Shown: positions 17,147-27,700 of the stretch, one piece after another
Layout: each line of letters opens with the position of its first letter
Numbering within the stretch: position 1 is the stretch's first letter
The notes under the pieces: model-generated
Database searches by the model: none
What the model saw: only the letters and a program-made list of their open reading frames with translations
What the model was told of the DNA's origin: nothing
DNA from: Metapseudomonas sp043392685
Lineage (GTDB): Bacteria; Pseudomonadota; Gammaproteobacteria; Pseudomonadales; Pseudomonadaceae
DNA length: 64,000 nt
Reading direction: 5' to 3' (one strand)
NCBI GenBank assembly: GCA_043392685.1
Contig: JBHZGM010000001.1
Translations under genes and position numbers: made by a program

Positions 17147-19708
17147 ATGGCCGCCATCAAGTTCCCCGACCTGGTCGACGAACGCGCCGAGCAGTTGCAG
17201 AGCCACGGCCTGAACGGCCTGAAGCTGGCCCTGGTGAGCCTGCCGGCCGGCCCCAACCCCGGCCACGCGGACCTGGAGCTGCACTTCTTCAACGACCTGC
17301 ACCTGGCCGCGATCCTCGCCGACATCGGTGCCGATCCGCTGCGCGCCCGGCAGGTCTTCCGCATCCGTGGCGGCAGCCGGATAGTGGCCGGCAACGCCAG
17401 CGGCCAGGTTCAGGTCAGCGCGGTAGCTTCGCTTGACGCCACGCGCCTGTCCCTGCGTATCGAGCCCGTCGGCGACTACTCCACCTACCGCCTGGAGCTG
17501 GTCTGGGACGCCGCCCTGATCGATCCCTTCTTCAGCGCCATCGGTTTCCGTTTCCGCCCCGGCTGTTTCACCAACGACTGCGCCCCGCCCCAGGGCGGGC
17601 GGCCACCGGCGCCCAACCCGGCGATCGACTACCTGGCCAAGGACTACGATTCCTTCCGCCATACCCTGATGGTCGCCATGGCCGGGCGCGTGCCGGGTTG
17701 GGCCAGCACCAGCGAGGCCGACCTGGATCAGGTGCTGATCGGCCTGTTCGCTGCCGCCGCCGACGAGCTGAGCGACTTCCAGGACCGCGTCATGGCCGAG
17801 GCCTACCTGGCCACCAGCCGCAAGCGCGTGAGCCTGGCCCGCCACGCGCGACTGATGGACTACCACCTGCACGAAGGCAACCAGGCCAGCACCTGGCTCG
17901 CGCTGGAAGTGGTCGCCGGCCAGGCCCCCTTCAGCCTGGACGACCAGGAACTGGTGGCCTGGACCGGCGCTACCCCGCCCACGGCCGACGCGGTGTTCTT
18001 CGCCAGCCGCCAGCGCCGCCTGGAACCCTCGCGCCGCCAGTACCTGGACCCGCGTCTGAATCGCTTGCGCCTGTACACCTGGGGCAATGCCCAGCCCGCC
18101 CTTGCCGCTGGCAGCACCGCCGCCGACCTGGTGCCCGAGCCGCCGCTGGCCTCCCAGGCCGAGGCCGATGCCCTGCGTGACCTGGTGCGCCAGGGCCGCT
18201 GGCGCGAACTGTTGATCGAGGAACGACTCAATCCGCTCACCGGCCAGCCCGCCGGGCGCAATCCCCTGAAGCGGCAATTGTTGCGCCTGCTGCCAGGGGA
18301 CGACCTTGAGGGCGGTGCCGCCGAAAGCCGCTTCGATCCACTCACCGGCACCTGGATGCTGCGAGTCAGCTGGCGCGAGGAAGACGCCCTGCGCTTCGAC
18401 TTCGCCTTCACCAGCTTCTGCCCCGGCCCGCCGCCTACCGCAGTGGAAGACATCTCGCTGTTCCACGGCAACCTGCTGCCGGTGCATGAAGGACGTCCCC
18501 TGCAGGTGCAGTTCTTCGAACCTGGCAGCCTGCTGCCCAGCGACGTTCCCGGCCTGCGCCATCGCCATTACCAGCGCCTGGATCGCTACGGCAACGGTCG
18601 CGACTGGGTGCTGGCCCTGCTGCCGGACGACGGCCCGCTGGCCTACCTGCCCCCGCGCCAGGGCGGTGCTCCCACGGGTGAGGAACCGGCTCGCTCCACG
18701 CTCTGGCTGCAGGTGGAAAGCCCCGGCGGCGCACGGGAAGACTGGGACGAAGTGGAAAGCCTGGTGCACAGCGACGACTCGGCGGAGAACGGCGACCACT
18801 TCATGGTCGAGACCGACGAACGCCGCCGCAGCCTGCTGCGCCTGGGCAACGGCACCAATGGCCGCCTGCTGCCGGCCGGCGCGGTGCTGCACGCCGAGTA
18901 CCAGGTGGGCGGTGGCCATGCCGGCAACATCGGCGCGGACCAGTTGATCAACCTGCAGCCACTGACCGGCGCCCTGAATGGCGCGGTGCTGGCCGTCAGC
19001 AACCCTTTCGACGTCAGCGACGGGCGTGATCCGGAACCGCTCGAACGCATCCGCCGCAATGCCCCCGAGGCCTTCCGCGCCCGCCAGTTGCGGGCAGTGA
19101 CGCTAGCCGATTACGTCAGGCGGGCCGAGGAGGTTCCCGGCGTGTCCCGCGCGGTCGCCCGCTACGCCTGGACCGGCAGCTGGCGCACCGTGCGCATCGC
19201 CCTCGACCCGGCCGGCTTCACCGCCCTGGGCGACGAGCGCTCGGAGGCCCTGTGGAACGAACTGCGGCCGCGTGTGGCGGATCATCTGGAAGCGGTTCGG
19301 CTGATCGGTGAAGACATCGAACTGCGGCCGCCGCGCTATGTGCCGCTGGAAATCCACGTGGTGGTCTGCGCCGACGACGCCTACTGGCGGGAAGACCTGC
19401 GCTTCGTGCTGGAGCAGGAGTTCTCCGATGGCTGGACCGCCGATGGCCGCCGGGGCTTCTTCCACCCGGACCAGTGGACCTTCGGCCAGTCGCTGCAGCG
19501 CAGCATGATCGAGGGCCGCCTGCAACGCATCGCCGGCATCCGTCATCTGGTAAGCCTCGACATGAAGCGCTTCTCCGCGCCGCTGCCCGGCCTGCCCGGT
19601 GCCGCCGTGCTGGAAATCGGCTTCGACGAGACCCTGCTGCTGGCCAATGACCCGGACCACCTCGAACGCGGACTGATCCGCTTCGAGATCCAGGGAGGGA
19701 GACGCTGA
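17147..19708 (+). CDS. Large baseplate wedge protein (gpJ/gp6-like, Afp11 type)
   Basis: The 853-residue protein has the layout of eCIS 'putative baseplate assembly protein' members. NPAIDYLAKDYDSFRHTLM near residue 160 and WASTSEADLDQVLIGLFAAAADELSDFQDRVMAEAYL (split here) mark the gpJ-like core, and the C-terminal third has NAPEAFRARQLRAVTLADY with a following permuted gpJ-type domain (PLEIHVVVCADD). Such proteins form the baseplate ring that triggers contraction. It overlaps the next gene by one base (TGATG). Confidence 0.87.
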   Translation: MAAIKFPDLVDERAEQLQSHGLNGLKLALVSLPAGPNPGHADLELHFFNDLHLAAILADIGADPLRARQVFRIRGGSRIVAGNASGQVQVSAVASLDATRLSLRIEPVGDYSTYRLELVWDAALIDPFFSAIGFRFRPGCFTNDCAPPQGGRPPAPNPAIDYLAKDYDSFRHTLMVAMAGRVPGWASTSEADLDQVLIGLFAAAADELSDFQDRVMAEAYLATSRKRVSLARHARLMDYHLHEGNQASTWLALEVVAGQAPFSLDDQELVAWTGATPPTADAVFFASRQRRLEPSRRQYLDPRLNRLRLYTWGNAQPALAAGSTAADLVPEPPLASQAEADALRDLVRQGRWRELLIEERLNPLTGQPAGRNPLKRQLLRLLPGDDLEGGAAESRFDPLTGTWMLRVSWREEDALRFDFAFTSFCPGPPPTAVEDISLFHGNLLPVHEGRPLQVQFFEPGSLLPSDVPGLRHRHYQRLDRYGNGRDWVLALLPDDGPLAYLPPRQGGAPTGEEPARSTLWLQVESPGGAREDWDEVESLVHSDDSAENGDHFMVETDERRRSLLRLGNGTNGRLLPAGAVLHAEYQVGGGHAGNIGADQLINLQPLTGALNGAVLAVSNPFDVSDGRDPEPLERIRRNAPEAFRARQLRAVTLADYVRRAEEVPGVSRAVARYAWTGSWRTVRIALDPAGFTALGDERSEALWNELRPRVADHLEAVRLIGEDIELRPPRYVPLEIHVVVCADDAYWREDLRFVLEQEFSDGWTADGRRGFFHPDQWTFGQSLQRSMIEGRLQRIAGIRHLVSLDMKRFSAPLPGLPGAAVLEIGFDETLLLANDPDHLERGLIRFEIQGGRR

Positions 19709-22359
19709 TGCCCTGCAATCCGCTGATCCACGATCCCTTCGTGTTTCCCCGGCGCATCGACAACCGCCCGGCTCTGCCGCGCATCGCCTATCGCATCGGA
19801 CGCTACGCCGACTTCCGGGAAGCCATGATCCGCGCCCTGGACGCCGCACCGGAACTGGCCGCCTGGACCCACCGTGGAGCGGACGACCCCGGCATCGCCC
19901 TGCTGGAAGGGGCGGCGATCATCGGCGACATCCTCAGTTTCTACCAGGAGCACTACGCCAACGAAGCCTACCTGCGCACCGCCGCCTGGCGTGAAAGCAT
20001 CGCCGAACTGGTAAGGCTCACCGGCTATCGCCTCGCTCCCGGCATCGGCGGGCGCGCGACGCTGGCCTTCGAAGTACGCGGCGGCCCCCTGACCCTGCGC
20101 GCAGGCTTCCCGGTCAAGGCTGAGCTGCAGGGGCTGCCCGCGGCCGCGGACTTCCAGACCGACGCCGAACTGCTCGCCTGGCCACACCTCGGCCGCTTCA
20201 ATCTGTACCGCCCACGGGCCTATGCCGCCACCCTCGCCGCCGGGGCCACCCGCTTCGAGCTGCACAGCGTTGGCAACGCCAGCGACAGCGCCAGCCTCGC
20301 CGCCTTCGAACTCAAGCCCGGCGACCAGTTGCTGCTGACGCCGCCGGAGCCCGGCTGGACCTCCAGCGGCAGCACCCTCACGGCCCAGCAGGCGCCGCAA
20401 CAGGTCAAGGTGAAGACCGTCACCCGCCTGCTCGGTCGGGTGATCGTGGAAACCGATACGCCGCTACAGCACAGCTGGAGCCAGCCAGTGGCGGCTTTCC
20501 GGGTTGGCCGAAGCTTCCGCCACTTCGGCCACAACGCGCCGGCCAAGACCATCACCAGCCGCAAAAGCGGCAGCGAAATCATCGGCGCGCTCGAATCCGC
20601 AACCGCTTTCCAGCGCCACCTCTATCCCCACGACTGCACCAATACCAGCGCTTCCATTGCGCTGCCGGCCGACCTCTTGCCGCTGGACTCGGAAGTCAGC
20701 GACCTGCGTCCCGGCATGCGCGTCGTGGTACAGGCGCGCGTGGCGAAAAGCGGCGTCACCCAGCCCGTTGCCCTGACGGTGGTACGCAAGGTCATGGCGG
20801 TACGCTCGGCCACCCTCGGCTTCGGCAACCTCAATGGCGCCAGCAGCCTGCTGACCCTCGAACAGCCGCTGATTCGCCACGCCATGAGCGGTTCGCCCTG
20901 GAGCGATGTGCGCGACGTGCTGGTCCGTGAAGTCACCAGCCCGGCACTCGGCCTCAAGCCGGTGTCCAACCCCGCCTCCGGCGCCTTTGCCAATGGCAGC
21001 GCTGCCCTGTTCTTCCACGGCACCGCCACCCAGGCGCGGGCGCTGGCGGGTCGCCGGCTGTATCTCAGCCATGCCGATGGACGTAGCGTCGAACTGACCT
21101 GCACCAGCAGCGCCAACAGCTTCCCCACGCCGACACCCGATGTGGCCCGCCCTTGGCTGCTGAACTTCGACCGCCCGCCCGCACCCTTCACCCGCGCCGA
21201 CTTCGACGAGGCTGAACCGACGGTGACGGTCTACGGCAACCTGGCGGACGCCTCCCAGGGCAAGGCCGAACACGAGGCGGTGCTGGGCAACGGCGACCAT
21301 CGCCAGCCGTGGCAGACCTTCCCCTTGCCCAAGGCGCCGCTCACCTACTTGCTCCGCGCCGGGGCCGTACCGCCGCACACCCCGGAACTGGAAATCTGGG
21401 TCGAGGGCCGCCTGTGGAGCCGGGTCGACAGCTTCTATGGCCACGGGGCTGAGGAGGCGATCTACATCGTCCGCGAAGATGCCGAGGGTCGCAGCTTCGT
21501 GCAGTTCGGCGACGGCCAGACCGGTGCCCGGCTGCCGTCCGGCCTGAAGAACGTGGTCGCCCGCTATCGCAGCGGTGTCGGCGCACGCGGCCCGATCAAG
21601 CCGGGTGCCACGCCGACATCGAGCGAGCGGCCGGCGGGGTTCGACAAGGTCTCCCTGGCCGGCATCGTCTCCGGCGGCGCCGACCCCGAGCCGGGCGACA
21701 AGGCACGCGAGGCGGCACCCGGCAAGGTGCAGAGCCTGGGGCGGCTGGTCAGCATCCGCGACTACGAGAGCGAAACCCTGTCACTGCCCGGCGTGGTCCG
21801 CGCCGCCGCAGCCTGGGACCTGCACGAGGGTGTTCCGGCGGTGATCCTGCGGGTGCTGCTGGCCGCCGGACGCGAGGCCGAGTTCAGCGCCGTGCAGGCC
21901 GCCCTGGCCCACGCCCAGCGCTGCCGGGGGCCGGACCGTTTCCCGCTGGTGGTGCAACAGGCCCGCCTGCGCCATGTCTTCGTCGACCTCAGCTATGCCC
22001 GTGACCCGCGCCACCGCCAGGAGGATGTGGAAAGCGCGCTGCGCGCCACCCTGGGTCTTGCCGGCGTGGTCGCCGACGAACGCAGCGGACTGTTCGGCCT
22101 CCAGGCGCGACGCCTGGGCGAACCCGAGTACGCCAGTCGCATCGAAGGCCGGGCGCAGAATGTTCCGGGCGTGCTCTGGTGCCGGGTCAGCGCATTCGGC
22201 CTGTTCGCGCCCGGCAAGGACGGCAGTGCCGCCCTGCCCGCCGCGCCACGGCCGCTGGCCCAGGTCCTTCCCAGCAGTCCCCATGAACTGCTGCAACTGG
22301 CAGCCGCGCACCTGAGCCTGACCGCGATTGCCGAACCTGCTGCGGGGGAATGCCCATGA
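19708..22359 (+). CDS. Second large baseplate protein (gpJ-like, Afp12 type)
   Basis: The 883-residue protein shows the same family signals as its upstream neighbour: ADDPGIALLEGAAIIGDILSFYQEHYANEAYL (split), LTGYRLAPGIGGRATLAFEV, the FVQFGDGQTGARLPSGLKNV loop and the C-terminal GRLVSIRDYESETLSLPGVVRA region. Together the pair would supply the wedge heterodimer of the baseplate. Starts within TGATG of the previous stop and overlaps the gpI-type gene by four bases. Confidence 0.86.
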   Translation: MPCNPLIHDPFVFPRRIDNRPALPRIAYRIGRYADFREAMIRALDAAPELAAWTHRGADDPGIALLEGAAIIGDILSFYQEHYANEAYLRTAAWRESIAELVRLTGYRLAPGIGGRATLAFEVRGGPLTLRAGFPVKAELQGLPAAADFQTDAELLAWPHLGRFNLYRPRAYAATLAAGATRFELHSVGNASDSASLAAFELKPGDQLLLTPPEPGWTSSGSTLTAQQAPQQVKVKTVTRLLGRVIVETDTPLQHSWSQPVAAFRVGRSFRHFGHNAPAKTITSRKSGSEIIGALESATAFQRHLYPHDCTNTSASIALPADLLPLDSEVSDLRPGMRVVVQARVAKSGVTQPVALTVVRKVMAVRSATLGFGNLNGASSLLTLEQPLIRHAMSGSPWSDVRDVLVREVTSPALGLKPVSNPASGAFANGSAALFFHGTATQARALAGRRLYLSHADGRSVELTCTSSANSFPTPTPDVARPWLLNFDRPPAPFTRADFDEAEPTVTVYGNLADASQGKAEHEAVLGNGDHRQPWQTFPLPKAPLTYLLRAGAVPPHTPELEIWVEGRLWSRVDSFYGHGAEEAIYIVREDAEGRSFVQFGDGQTGARLPSGLKNVVARYRSGVGARGPIKPGATPTSSERPAGFDKVSLAGIVSGGADPEPGDKAREAAPGKVQSLGRLVSIRDYESETLSLPGVVRAAAAWDLHEGVPAVILRVLLAAGREAEFSAVQAALAHAQRCRGPDRFPLVVQQARLRHVFVDLSYARDPRHRQEDVESALRATLGLAGVVADERSGLFGLQARRLGEPEYASRIEGRAQNVPGVLWCRVSAFGLFAPGKDGSAALPAAPRPLAQVLPSSPHELLQLAAAHLSLTAIAEPAAGECP

Positions 22360-24701
22360 GCCGAGTCCCCTTGTTCGAACGCCTGCCCGAGATCTACCGC
22401 ACCCGCGATGCCGAGGTCACGCCGGCCAACCAGTTGCGTGCCTACCTGGGCGCGATCGAGGGCCCCTTCGAAGCGCTGCACCAGAACATCGCCCAGCTCT
22501 ATGAAGACCTGTTCATCGACACCTGCGACGACTGGGTCATCCCCTACCTCGCCGACCTGCTGGGAACCACCCACCTCAAGGGCGATCCGCGCACCCTGCG
22601 TGCCGACGTGGCCGACACCATCGCCCTGCGCCGGCGCAAGGGAACCCTGGGGGCCATCGAGCGGCTTGCCGTCAATCTCACCGGCTGGGCCTGCCGGGGC
22701 GTCGAGCTGCGGGAGAACCTCGGCTGGACCCAGCACCTCAACCACCTGCGTCCCGACGCCGGTGGCCTGCCGCCCCTGGGCAATCCGGCGCTGACCCGCT
22801 TCGACGTGCCCCGTGGCGGTACCGCACCGGTCCGCTCCCCCGCCACCCTGGCGCTGCTCGGCAGCCCCTTCGACCCCTTCGCCTACAGCGCCGACACGAA
22901 GCCCGCCGTGGACGACCAGCGCCACATCAACCTGCCCAACCTGGCGATCTTCCTCTGGCGCCTGGCAGCCTACCGCCTGCCCCGCGTTATCCCCCTGGCC
23001 AAGGGACTCATCGACCTGGGCGCACCCTCGGCCGGGCAGGCACGCTTCGTCCTGCGCTTCGACCTGCACCCGCTGGACATTCCCGTGCGCCTGTTCAACA
23101 CCAGCCGCCCCGGCTTCCTCCGTGCGGCCACCTCAGGCGGCGTGGTGGCGCCGCTGACCGAAGCCGATGCCGTCCCCGGCCCGATGCTCGATGCGCGCCT
23201 GGCCCAACGGGCCGACGCCTATGTGCGGGTGGACTTCTACGATCCGGGCACCACGCCCCCCAGTGGTTTCGACCTGAGCGACGTGGGCCTGAACCTGTTC
23301 CTGCCCCAGGACCTGGCACCCTTGCTGGTACCGCCGGCGCCCCAGGCCGAATGGCACTGGCAGTTCCGCGGGGACAACCTCTGCGCCTGGGAAGAAGGCC
23401 TGCGGCGCCCCGTCGCCATCGGCGAAGTCGTCATCGACGCGAATATCGGCCGGGTCCTGATCGGGCTGGAAAGCGCGGAGCAGGCCGGCTTGCTGATGGT
23501 CGAGGACAACGGTGCCCTGGTCTCGCGCCTGCAGGCCAGTTTCACCTATGGCGCCACCGGGCCGGTAGGCGCGCACCCGCTGTCGCGGCATTTCCCCGCC
23601 CCAGCGGCGGATGCGCAGGTCCGCCACGTAGGCGACGTGGCCGGCGGCACCAGCCTGCAGCAGGCACTGGAAGGACTGGAAAGCGCGACAGGGCCGGTGA
23701 TCGTGGAAATCCACGACAGCCTGGTGCACCCGCTCGACCTCGCCATCCTGACCGGCACCGCCATCGACGGCACCCACTCGCTGCGCCTGGCGCACTCGCT
23801 GACCCTGCGCGCGGTGGGCGAGCACCGGCCGATCCTGCTCCTCGCCCAACCCTTGTCCCTGCGCGTGCTGGACGCCGCCGCCGCGACGCCCTTCACCCCC
23901 CAGGTTCGCCTGGAAGGGCTCTACCTGGCGCCCGACCCGGCGGCCCCCTTCCCCGCCGGCCAGGCCCTGATCGACCGCGCCGCCGTGGCGCGCCTGGAGC
24001 TGGTCGGTTGCACCCTCGCGCCCGGTGGCCACAGCCTGCGCAACGGCCAGCGTGCGCCCATGCAACCGGCGTTGCACCTGGTGGACGGCTACGGCTTCGA
24101 TGCCGCCGACCGCGATGCCTTCACCCCCACGCCGGACATCCTGATCCAGCGCTCGATCACCGGTTCCATCGCCATCGACTCGCGCTACCGGCTGGACATC
24201 CAGGACAGCGTGGTGGACGCCGGCCTCGGCTTCGACGACGCCGCCAGTGGCCAGTTCGCCATCGCCGCCGCCACCGACCCGGACACTGCCTGGGGCGCCG
24301 CCCTCGACTTCCAGGGCCTGACCTGCTTCGGCCCGGTGCGGGTAGCCGCCGTCGGTGGCCTGGGCGGCATCTTCAGCCAGCGCTTCGAAGTGCTGGACAA
24401 CCAGCACGGCTGCATCAAATGGAGCGCCTTCAGCGGAGACAACGACCGCCTGCCGGCCAATCACTTCTGCGTACACGCGCCGGATGCGCGGGTGTACTTC
24501 ACCTCGGAACGCTTCAACGACCCGGGCTATGCGCAGCTCCAGCGGGAAACCGACCGGCGCGTGCGCGAGCTCGGGCCGGACGACGATGCGATGGGTGCCT
24601 TCGGCTTCCTGCTGGAGGCGCACAAATGGACCAACCTGCACGTGCGGCTGGGCGAATTCATGCCGGTAGGCGTGAGGCCGCTGGTTGTACCTGTCACCTG
24701 A
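22356..24701 (+). CDS. gpI-type tail protein with a long C-terminal extension, 781 aa
   Basis: Residues about 1-140 match phage tail protein I (LFERLPEIYRTRDAE, DDWVIPYLADLLG, IALRRRKGTLGAIERLAVNLTGW, the last split). Most of the rest looks beta-rich, with repeated short strands (VEIHDSLVHPLDLAIL, RSITGSIAIDSRYRLDIQDSVVDAG) that suggest a right-handed beta-helix from about residue 430 on. gpI normally joins fibre to baseplate; this version may carry its own fibre-like domain. The start at 22356 is chosen for the ATGA overlap; another in-frame ATG lies six bases earlier. Confidence 0.8.
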   Translation: MSRVPLFERLPEIYRTRDAEVTPANQLRAYLGAIEGPFEALHQNIAQLYEDLFIDTCDDWVIPYLADLLGTTHLKGDPRTLRADVADTIALRRRKGTLGAIERLAVNLTGWACRGVELRENLGWTQHLNHLRPDAGGLPPLGNPALTRFDVPRGGTAPVRSPATLALLGSPFDPFAYSADTKPAVDDQRHINLPNLAIFLWRLAAYRLPRVIPLAKGLIDLGAPSAGQARFVLRFDLHPLDIPVRLFNTSRPGFLRAATSGGVVAPLTEADAVPGPMLDARLAQRADAYVRVDFYDPGTTPPSGFDLSDVGLNLFLPQDLAPLLVPPAPQAEWHWQFRGDNLCAWEEGLRRPVAIGEVVIDANIGRVLIGLESAEQAGLLMVEDNGALVSRLQASFTYGATGPVGAHPLSRHFPAPAADAQVRHVGDVAGGTSLQQALEGLESATGPVIVEIHDSLVHPLDLAILTGTAIDGTHSLRLAHSLTLRAVGEHRPILLLAQPLSLRVLDAAAATPFTPQVRLEGLYLAPDPAAPFPAGQALIDRAAVARLELVGCTLAPGGHSLRNGQRAPMQPALHLVDGYGFDAADRDAFTPTPDILIQRSITGSIAIDSRYRLDIQDSVVDAGLGFDDAASGQFAIAAATDPDTAWGAALDFQGLTCFGPVRVAAVGGLGGIFSQRFEVLDNQHGCIKWSAFSGDNDRLPANHFCVHAPDARVYFTSERFNDPGYAQLQRETDRRVRELGPDDDAMGAFGFLLEAHKWTNLHVRLGEFMPVGVRPLVVPVT

Positions 24702-24714
24702 CGAAGGGGGAGCC

Positions 24715-27700
24715 ATGCAAGGCGATTTCTCGATACTGAACTTCGACCCCCATCAACACGAACGCGGCGTCAGCCAGCCGGCCCAGGGCGTGTTGCGCAA
24801 CCTCAGCGGCGTGCTGCACCAGCAAGGCCGCGTGAGCCTCGACGCCGACTTCACCGAGGGCGAGTTGCTGGAGCTGGCCTGGAACGGTCAGGCCGGCCGC
24901 GACATCCTCGGCGCTGGCGTTTGCGCGGTGCCGGCCAGCGAGCCGGAGGGTTTCCGGGTGGACGCGGCGGCGGTGGTGGATGGCGTGGTGCACCTGCGCC
25001 TGCGCCCGGGCCGGGCCTGGGTGGACGGCATTCTTACGCGCCTGCCCGGTGTCGCACCGGACCCGCTGGCGCTGGTCACGCGCCTGGCCACCTACATCGG
25101 CGCGCCCCTGGCCACGCCCATGCCGACGACCGGGCAGATCGCCGATGGCATCCGTGACGCGGTGATCCTTGAGGTTTCCGAGGAAGCCCTGCACGGCTTC
25201 CAGTATCCGCAGCGGCTCATCGAGCCGGCGCTGGGCGGGCCGGACACCACCGAGCGCGCCTTCGTCAATTTCCGCCTGCGCCTGCTGCGCCTGGCCCAGG
25301 GGGAGGACTGCAGCAACATCCTCGCCCGCCTGCGCGATGATCCCGCCAGCAAGGGACGGCTCAGCGCCACCCTGGCGCCCGTGCTGAACCTGGTGGGTGA
25401 CTGCCCGGTGGTGGGCGGTGGCGGTTATACCGGTTTCGAGCACTGCCTGTACCGCATCGAGATCGCCGACGCGCCCGAAGGCGTACCGGTACGCTTCAAG
25501 TGGAGCCAGTGGAATGGCGGGCTCGCCGGCCGTGGCCGCTTCGACGCCAGCGGCGATCCCGACCGGGTGATCATCGACGCCGGCCGCGCGGCCATCGTCA
25601 ATTCGGGCCTGACCGAGTTCTACCTGGAGGCCCTGCAGTACGACGAGTTGGTGGGCACCTGGGTGGTGGTCTACGGCAGCATGGCGCGCCTGAATACCGA
25701 CCACGACCTGGAGCTGGAAGCCCCGGCCAGCTTCGGCAGCCTGCCAGGCACCAGTGACCCGGTGTTCTTCCGCCTGTGGAACGGGCTCGGGGAAATCCAG
25801 GACTACCCGGAAATCGCCAACCCGAGGGAACTGCGCGATGGCATTCGCCTGGCCTTCGATGCCGCCGGCCACTACCGGCCGGGCGACTACTGGACCTTCA
25901 GCGTGCGTGCCGGCGAGATCGGCAACCCGCCGGTGCTGCTGGACCGCGCCGCGCCCGCAGGCATCGTCTATCACCGTGTGCCCCTGGCGGAAATCAACTG
26001 GACCGGCCGGCGCAACACGGAGATCTCCGGCAGCATCGAGGACTGCCGCAAACGCTTTCGCCCCCTGACCAACCAGAAAGTCTGCTGCACCTTCCTGATC
26101 GGCGACGGCACCAGCAGTTTCGGCGACTTCAACTCCCTCGAAGAAGCCGCCGCCCATCTGCCGCCAGCCGGTGGCGAACTCTGCCTGCTGCCCGGCGTGC
26201 ACCGCGCCAACCTGCGCCTGGAACGCCGGCACAACGTCAAGATCCACGGTTGTCGCTGGCGCACGCTGGTGCTGCCGCGCACGGAAACCCGCAGCCAGCC
26301 GCTGCTGCATTTCGTCGATTGCAGCGGGATCGAAGTCTGCGACCTCGACCTGGTCACCTTCGACGGCATCGCGGTGCGCATCGACGGCAGCCGCGAAGAC
26401 GGCTGCCAGGACCTGGACATCCACGACAACCGCATGATCGCGCGCACCAACGCCATCCGCGCGACCCTGGCCGTCGGCCTGAAGATCGCCGGAAACCGCC
26501 TGCACCTGCTGGACACGGTCGATGGTCGCGCGACGCTGTCGATTGCCGGCGATGACGTGCTGGTGGAACGCAACACCCTGGTGCTGCTGCCGTTCATCGA
26601 CACGACGCCGGATGCGCCGGACGAACCGGACGACGACCCCACCCGCGACCCCGCCGACCCTTGCGCCAGGCCGGAGATCCTCTACCTGCACCCGCACCTG
26701 GTGCTGAACTACGCCTTTGCCGCGTGGGCCGTGCTGGTGGTGCAGTTACTGCCGCAGCAACCCTACCGGGCCATCGGCGGCATCCATGTGCGCGCCGGTT
26801 GCGAGCGGGTCCGCCTGCTGGAAAACACCCTGGTGGGCGGCGCCGGCAATGGCGTCACCCTGGGCGGCGACCTGGACCCGGAGGAGGCGCCGCCAGAGTC
26901 CGAGCCGCCCGTCATCCTCGCCACAGGAGCGCCAGCAGGCGTGCCGGCAACCGTGAATGTCGCCGCCAATGGCCAGTTCCTCGCGCTGCTGCAGGACGAA
27001 CAGGGCAAGCCGCTGTCCGGCGTCGACCTCTACCTCGAAGACACCACGGTCGCCACCGACCGCAGCGACGCGCAAGGCATGGCCAGCGTCAAGACCGCTG
27101 CGGGCACCTACCGCCTCGATGTGTCGCCGCAGTACCAGGTGCAACGCATCGCCGAGGCACGGGACGACGGCGTGCTGGTCAACGTCGTGACCCTGGCGGC
27201 ACGCGCCGCCGATCAGCTGCGTGGTTTCCTCCATGAAATCACCATCGAGGCCAACGACATCTCGATGATGGGCCTGTCGGGCATCGGTTTCGCCCCGCGC
27301 CACGGCGCCGACCTCAAGGGCCCCTCCCGCGCGATTCCCGGCAACGACCCGAAGGCCGCCCTGCTCGCCTACCTCGACGCCGCCCTGCTGAACCTGGCGC
27401 TGACGCCACTGCTGCGCGCCACCGACCCGGTGCGCGATCTGGTGATCCTCAACAACCGCCTGCACCACAATCTGCGCAATCCCTTCACCGAGGCGTTGCT
27501 GGACGAGGCGCAGTTCATCGGCCGGGGCGGCATCTCCCTGGCCCTGGTCGAAGCGGCGCGGATCAGCGGCAATCACATCCACGAGAACGGTCCCCGTGCC
27601 GTTGACCCGGCGTGCGGCGTGTTCGTCGGCTACGGCGACAACCTGGAGGTCACCGACAACGTGCTCGCCGCCAATGGCGCGGCCACCACGGGCTTCGAGG

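Noticed and set aside
17418..17430. Second ops-like sequence (GCGCGGTAGCTTC)
   Set aside because: Lacks the leading G of GGCGGTAGC and lies within a coding sequence, so chance is the simpler explanation.
16382..18919. 845-codon open frame on the minus strand antisense to baseplate genes
   Set aside because: No ribosome site, low-complexity Ala/Gly/Gln composition and no family signal. GC-rich codons leave antisense frames open; the + strand baseplate genes are well supported.
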